DNA from: an uncultured Eubacteriales bacterium
Lineage (GTDB): Bacteria; Bacillota; Clostridia; Christensenellales; UBA1242
NCBI GenBank assembly: GCA_902796635.1
Contig: CADBPU010000055.1
Span: forward strand, 1 to 23,906
Direction of reading: 5' to 3'
DNA: 23,906 nucleotides
Shown: positions 22,768-23,906 of the stretch, in pieces
Layout: each line of letters opens with the position of its first letter
Numbering within the stretch: the first letter of the stretch is position 1
Notes under the pieces: generated by a model
What the model saw: the letters and a program-made list of their open reading frames with translations, nothing else
The model's database searches: none
What the model was told of the DNA's origin: nothing
Program-made: the position numbers and the translations under genes

Positions 22768-23906
22768 ATGGGATTATTTGGTTTATTTAGTAAAAAACAA
22801 TTATTAAAAGTTATTGAATGGGAAGATAATTCAAAAGATACTATCGTTTATCGCTATCCACTCACAGATAGAGATGAAATAATGAATAGTAGTACTTTGG
22901 TTGTTCGTCCAAGTCAAGTTGCACTTTTTATTCATAAAGGAGAAATTGCAGACATTTTTGCACCAGGAACATATAAGTTGTCAACAGAAAATATTCCAAT
23001 CATCACAAAACTTTTGGCACTTCCAACTGGTGGTGATAGTCCAATCAAGGCAGAAATTTATTATGTAAACACAAAACAATTTGCATCAAACAAATGGGGT
23101 ACACAAAACCCAATTATGATGAGAGATGCAGATTTTGGCAATGTTAGACTTCGTGGTTTTGGTATCTATTCTTTCAAAGTTGATGATGCCAAACTATTTA
23201 TGAAAGAAATGTTTGGAACAAATCAAGTCTACAAACTTGCAGATGTTGCAGAATATTTGAAACCACTTATTGTTGAAGGTGTAACAGATGCCATTGCAGA
23301 AAGTAAAATTTCCGCATTAGATTTGGCAGCAAACTACAAAGAATTTGGTCAAACAATAGTTGAGTGTGCACAGCCACAATTTGAAAAAGTTGGTCTCAAA
23401 ATTACAAATTGTGTAATTGAAAATATAAGTTTACCAGAAGAAGTGGAAAAAGCACTGGACGAGAGAACAAAACTTGGCGTTTTGGAAGACAAGATGGGCA
23501 CATATACTCAAATGAAGGCCGCAAATGCTATGGAAGATGCTGCAAAAAATCAATCTGGTGGCAATATGGCTGGTCTTGGTATTGGACTAGGTGCAGGCAG
23601 TGCAATCGGCAATTTGTTTGCAAATAACTTAAACACAACAAATGCTCCAAAAGTAGAGAACACACCAAAATCACAAAATATGAAAAAATGTGCAAAGTGT
23701 GGAGAGATGATGCCAGCAAATGCAAAATTCTGTCCAAGTTGTGGAGAAAAGCAAGAAGCAAAATTTTGTGCTGAATGTGGTGCTAAATTAGAAGCAGGAG
23801 CAAAATTCTGTCCAAATTGTGGAGCTAAAGTCGCTCAAACTGAAACAAAATTTGAAGAAATTAAAGAAGTTAAAATAGAAGAAAAATGTCAACCAGTAGA
23901 AATGAC
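22768..23906 (+). CDS. SPFH-domain protein with tandem C-terminal zinc ribbons (3' end outside window)
   Basis: An open frame from an ATG after AAGGAGG runs 379 codons to the window edge without a stop. It fits the stomatin/prohibitin-like proteins with C-terminal zinc ribbon (YdjI type in B. subtilis): the SPFH fold lies at about 15-230 (VVRPSQVALFIHKGEI, APGTYKLSTENIP, FGNVRLRGFGIYSF, VGLKITNCVIENISLP), then a Gly-rich segment (265-282) and two zinc ribbons whose CxxC pairs are C308/C311, C322/C325 and C334/C337, C348/C351. YdjI-like proteins associate with the membrane and with phage-shock-type stress. The second ribbon looks like a duplication of the first (KFCPSCG / KFCPNCG). The C-terminal tail is Glu/Lys-rich. 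Confidence 0.87.
   Translation, partial: MGLFGLFSKKQLLKVIEWEDNSKDTIVYRYPLTDRDEIMNSSTLVVRPSQVALFIHKGEIADIFAPGTYKLSTENIPIITKLLALPTGGDSPIKAEIYYVNTKQFASNKWGTQNPIMMRDADFGNVRLRGFGIYSFKVDDAKLFMKEMFGTNQVYKLADVAEYLKPLIVEGVTDAIAESKISALDLAANYKEFGQTIVECAQPQFEKVGLKITNCVIENISLPEEVEKALDERTKLGVLEDKMGTYTQMKAANAMEDAAKNQSGGNMAGLGIGLGAGSAIGNLFANNLNTTNAPKVENTPKSQNMKKCAKCGEMMPANAKFCPSCGEKQEAKFCAECGAKLEAGAKFCPNCGAKVAQTETKFEEIKEVKIEEKCQPVEM

Overview
The window is AT-rich DNA (roughly 30% G+C by eye) read with the standard code: TGA acts as a stop and Trp is always TGG. The gene set fits a Firmicutes-type bacterium, probably an uncultured Clostridia-like lineage. The clues are a sufCBDSU operon with SufU instead of SufE, a DegV/FakB protein, Fur and Rrf2 regulators, a CIRCE element in front of hsp20, AGGAGG-type Shine-Dalgarno sites and U-tract terminators. 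No tRNA, rRNA, CRISPR array, insertion sequence or phage structural gene was seen. The longest gap between genes is about 225 bases.

Layout. 1-1319: the end of one unrecognised gene, then a lipoprotein. 1484-3148: gltX. 3299-5127: two overlapping genes of unknown function. 5211-7988 (minus): degV/fakB, a short-chain dehydrogenase and an Ig-like (Big2) lipoprotein, the last two separated by a terminator and each minus gene apparently a separate unit. 8179-10010: a MarR-like regulator followed closely by cysS. 10128-10502: a Fur-family regulator with an eroded regulatory metal site. 10596-11132 (minus): an Hsp20 with a Cys/His-rich insert, under CIRCE control. 11358-13048: greA, a nucleoside deoxyribosyltransferase-like protein and mscL. 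13150-13554: an IscR-like Rrf2 regulator. 13609-14323 (minus): two small membrane proteins with zinc ribbons. 14474-19333: sufC-sufB-sufD-sufS-sufU. 19433-20399: an unknown protein and a lipoprotein. 20467-21033 (minus): a membrane protein. 21184-22671: an unknown protein and a membrane-anchored metzincin-like protease. 22768-end: an SPFH protein with tandem zinc ribbons, open at the window edge.

How the genes may work together. The Suf genes form a tightly overlapping Fe-S assembly operon, and the three-cysteine Rrf2 protein about 0.9 kb upstream is a natural candidate for its Fe-S-sensing regulator. Fur, Rrf2, CIRCE-controlled Hsp20 and Suf are all stress or metal related, so the middle of the window reads as a stress and metal-homeostasis neighbourhood. 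The edges are dominated by envelope proteins (lipoproteins, metalloprotease, SPFH protein).

The most interesting signals are: (1) the Hsp20 with seven cysteines inserted in the loop normally used for dimer exchange; (2) several genes whose sigma-A promoters put the predicted transcription start on or within a few bases of the start codon with no Shine-Dalgarno site (greA, the 14323 zinc-ribbon gene, the short-chain dehydrogenase and the 3299 gene), which suggests leaderless mRNAs; (3) a Fur protein lacking several regulatory ligands; and (4) an unrecognised two-gene unit at 3299-5127. All family assignments were made by eye from motifs, without database searches.
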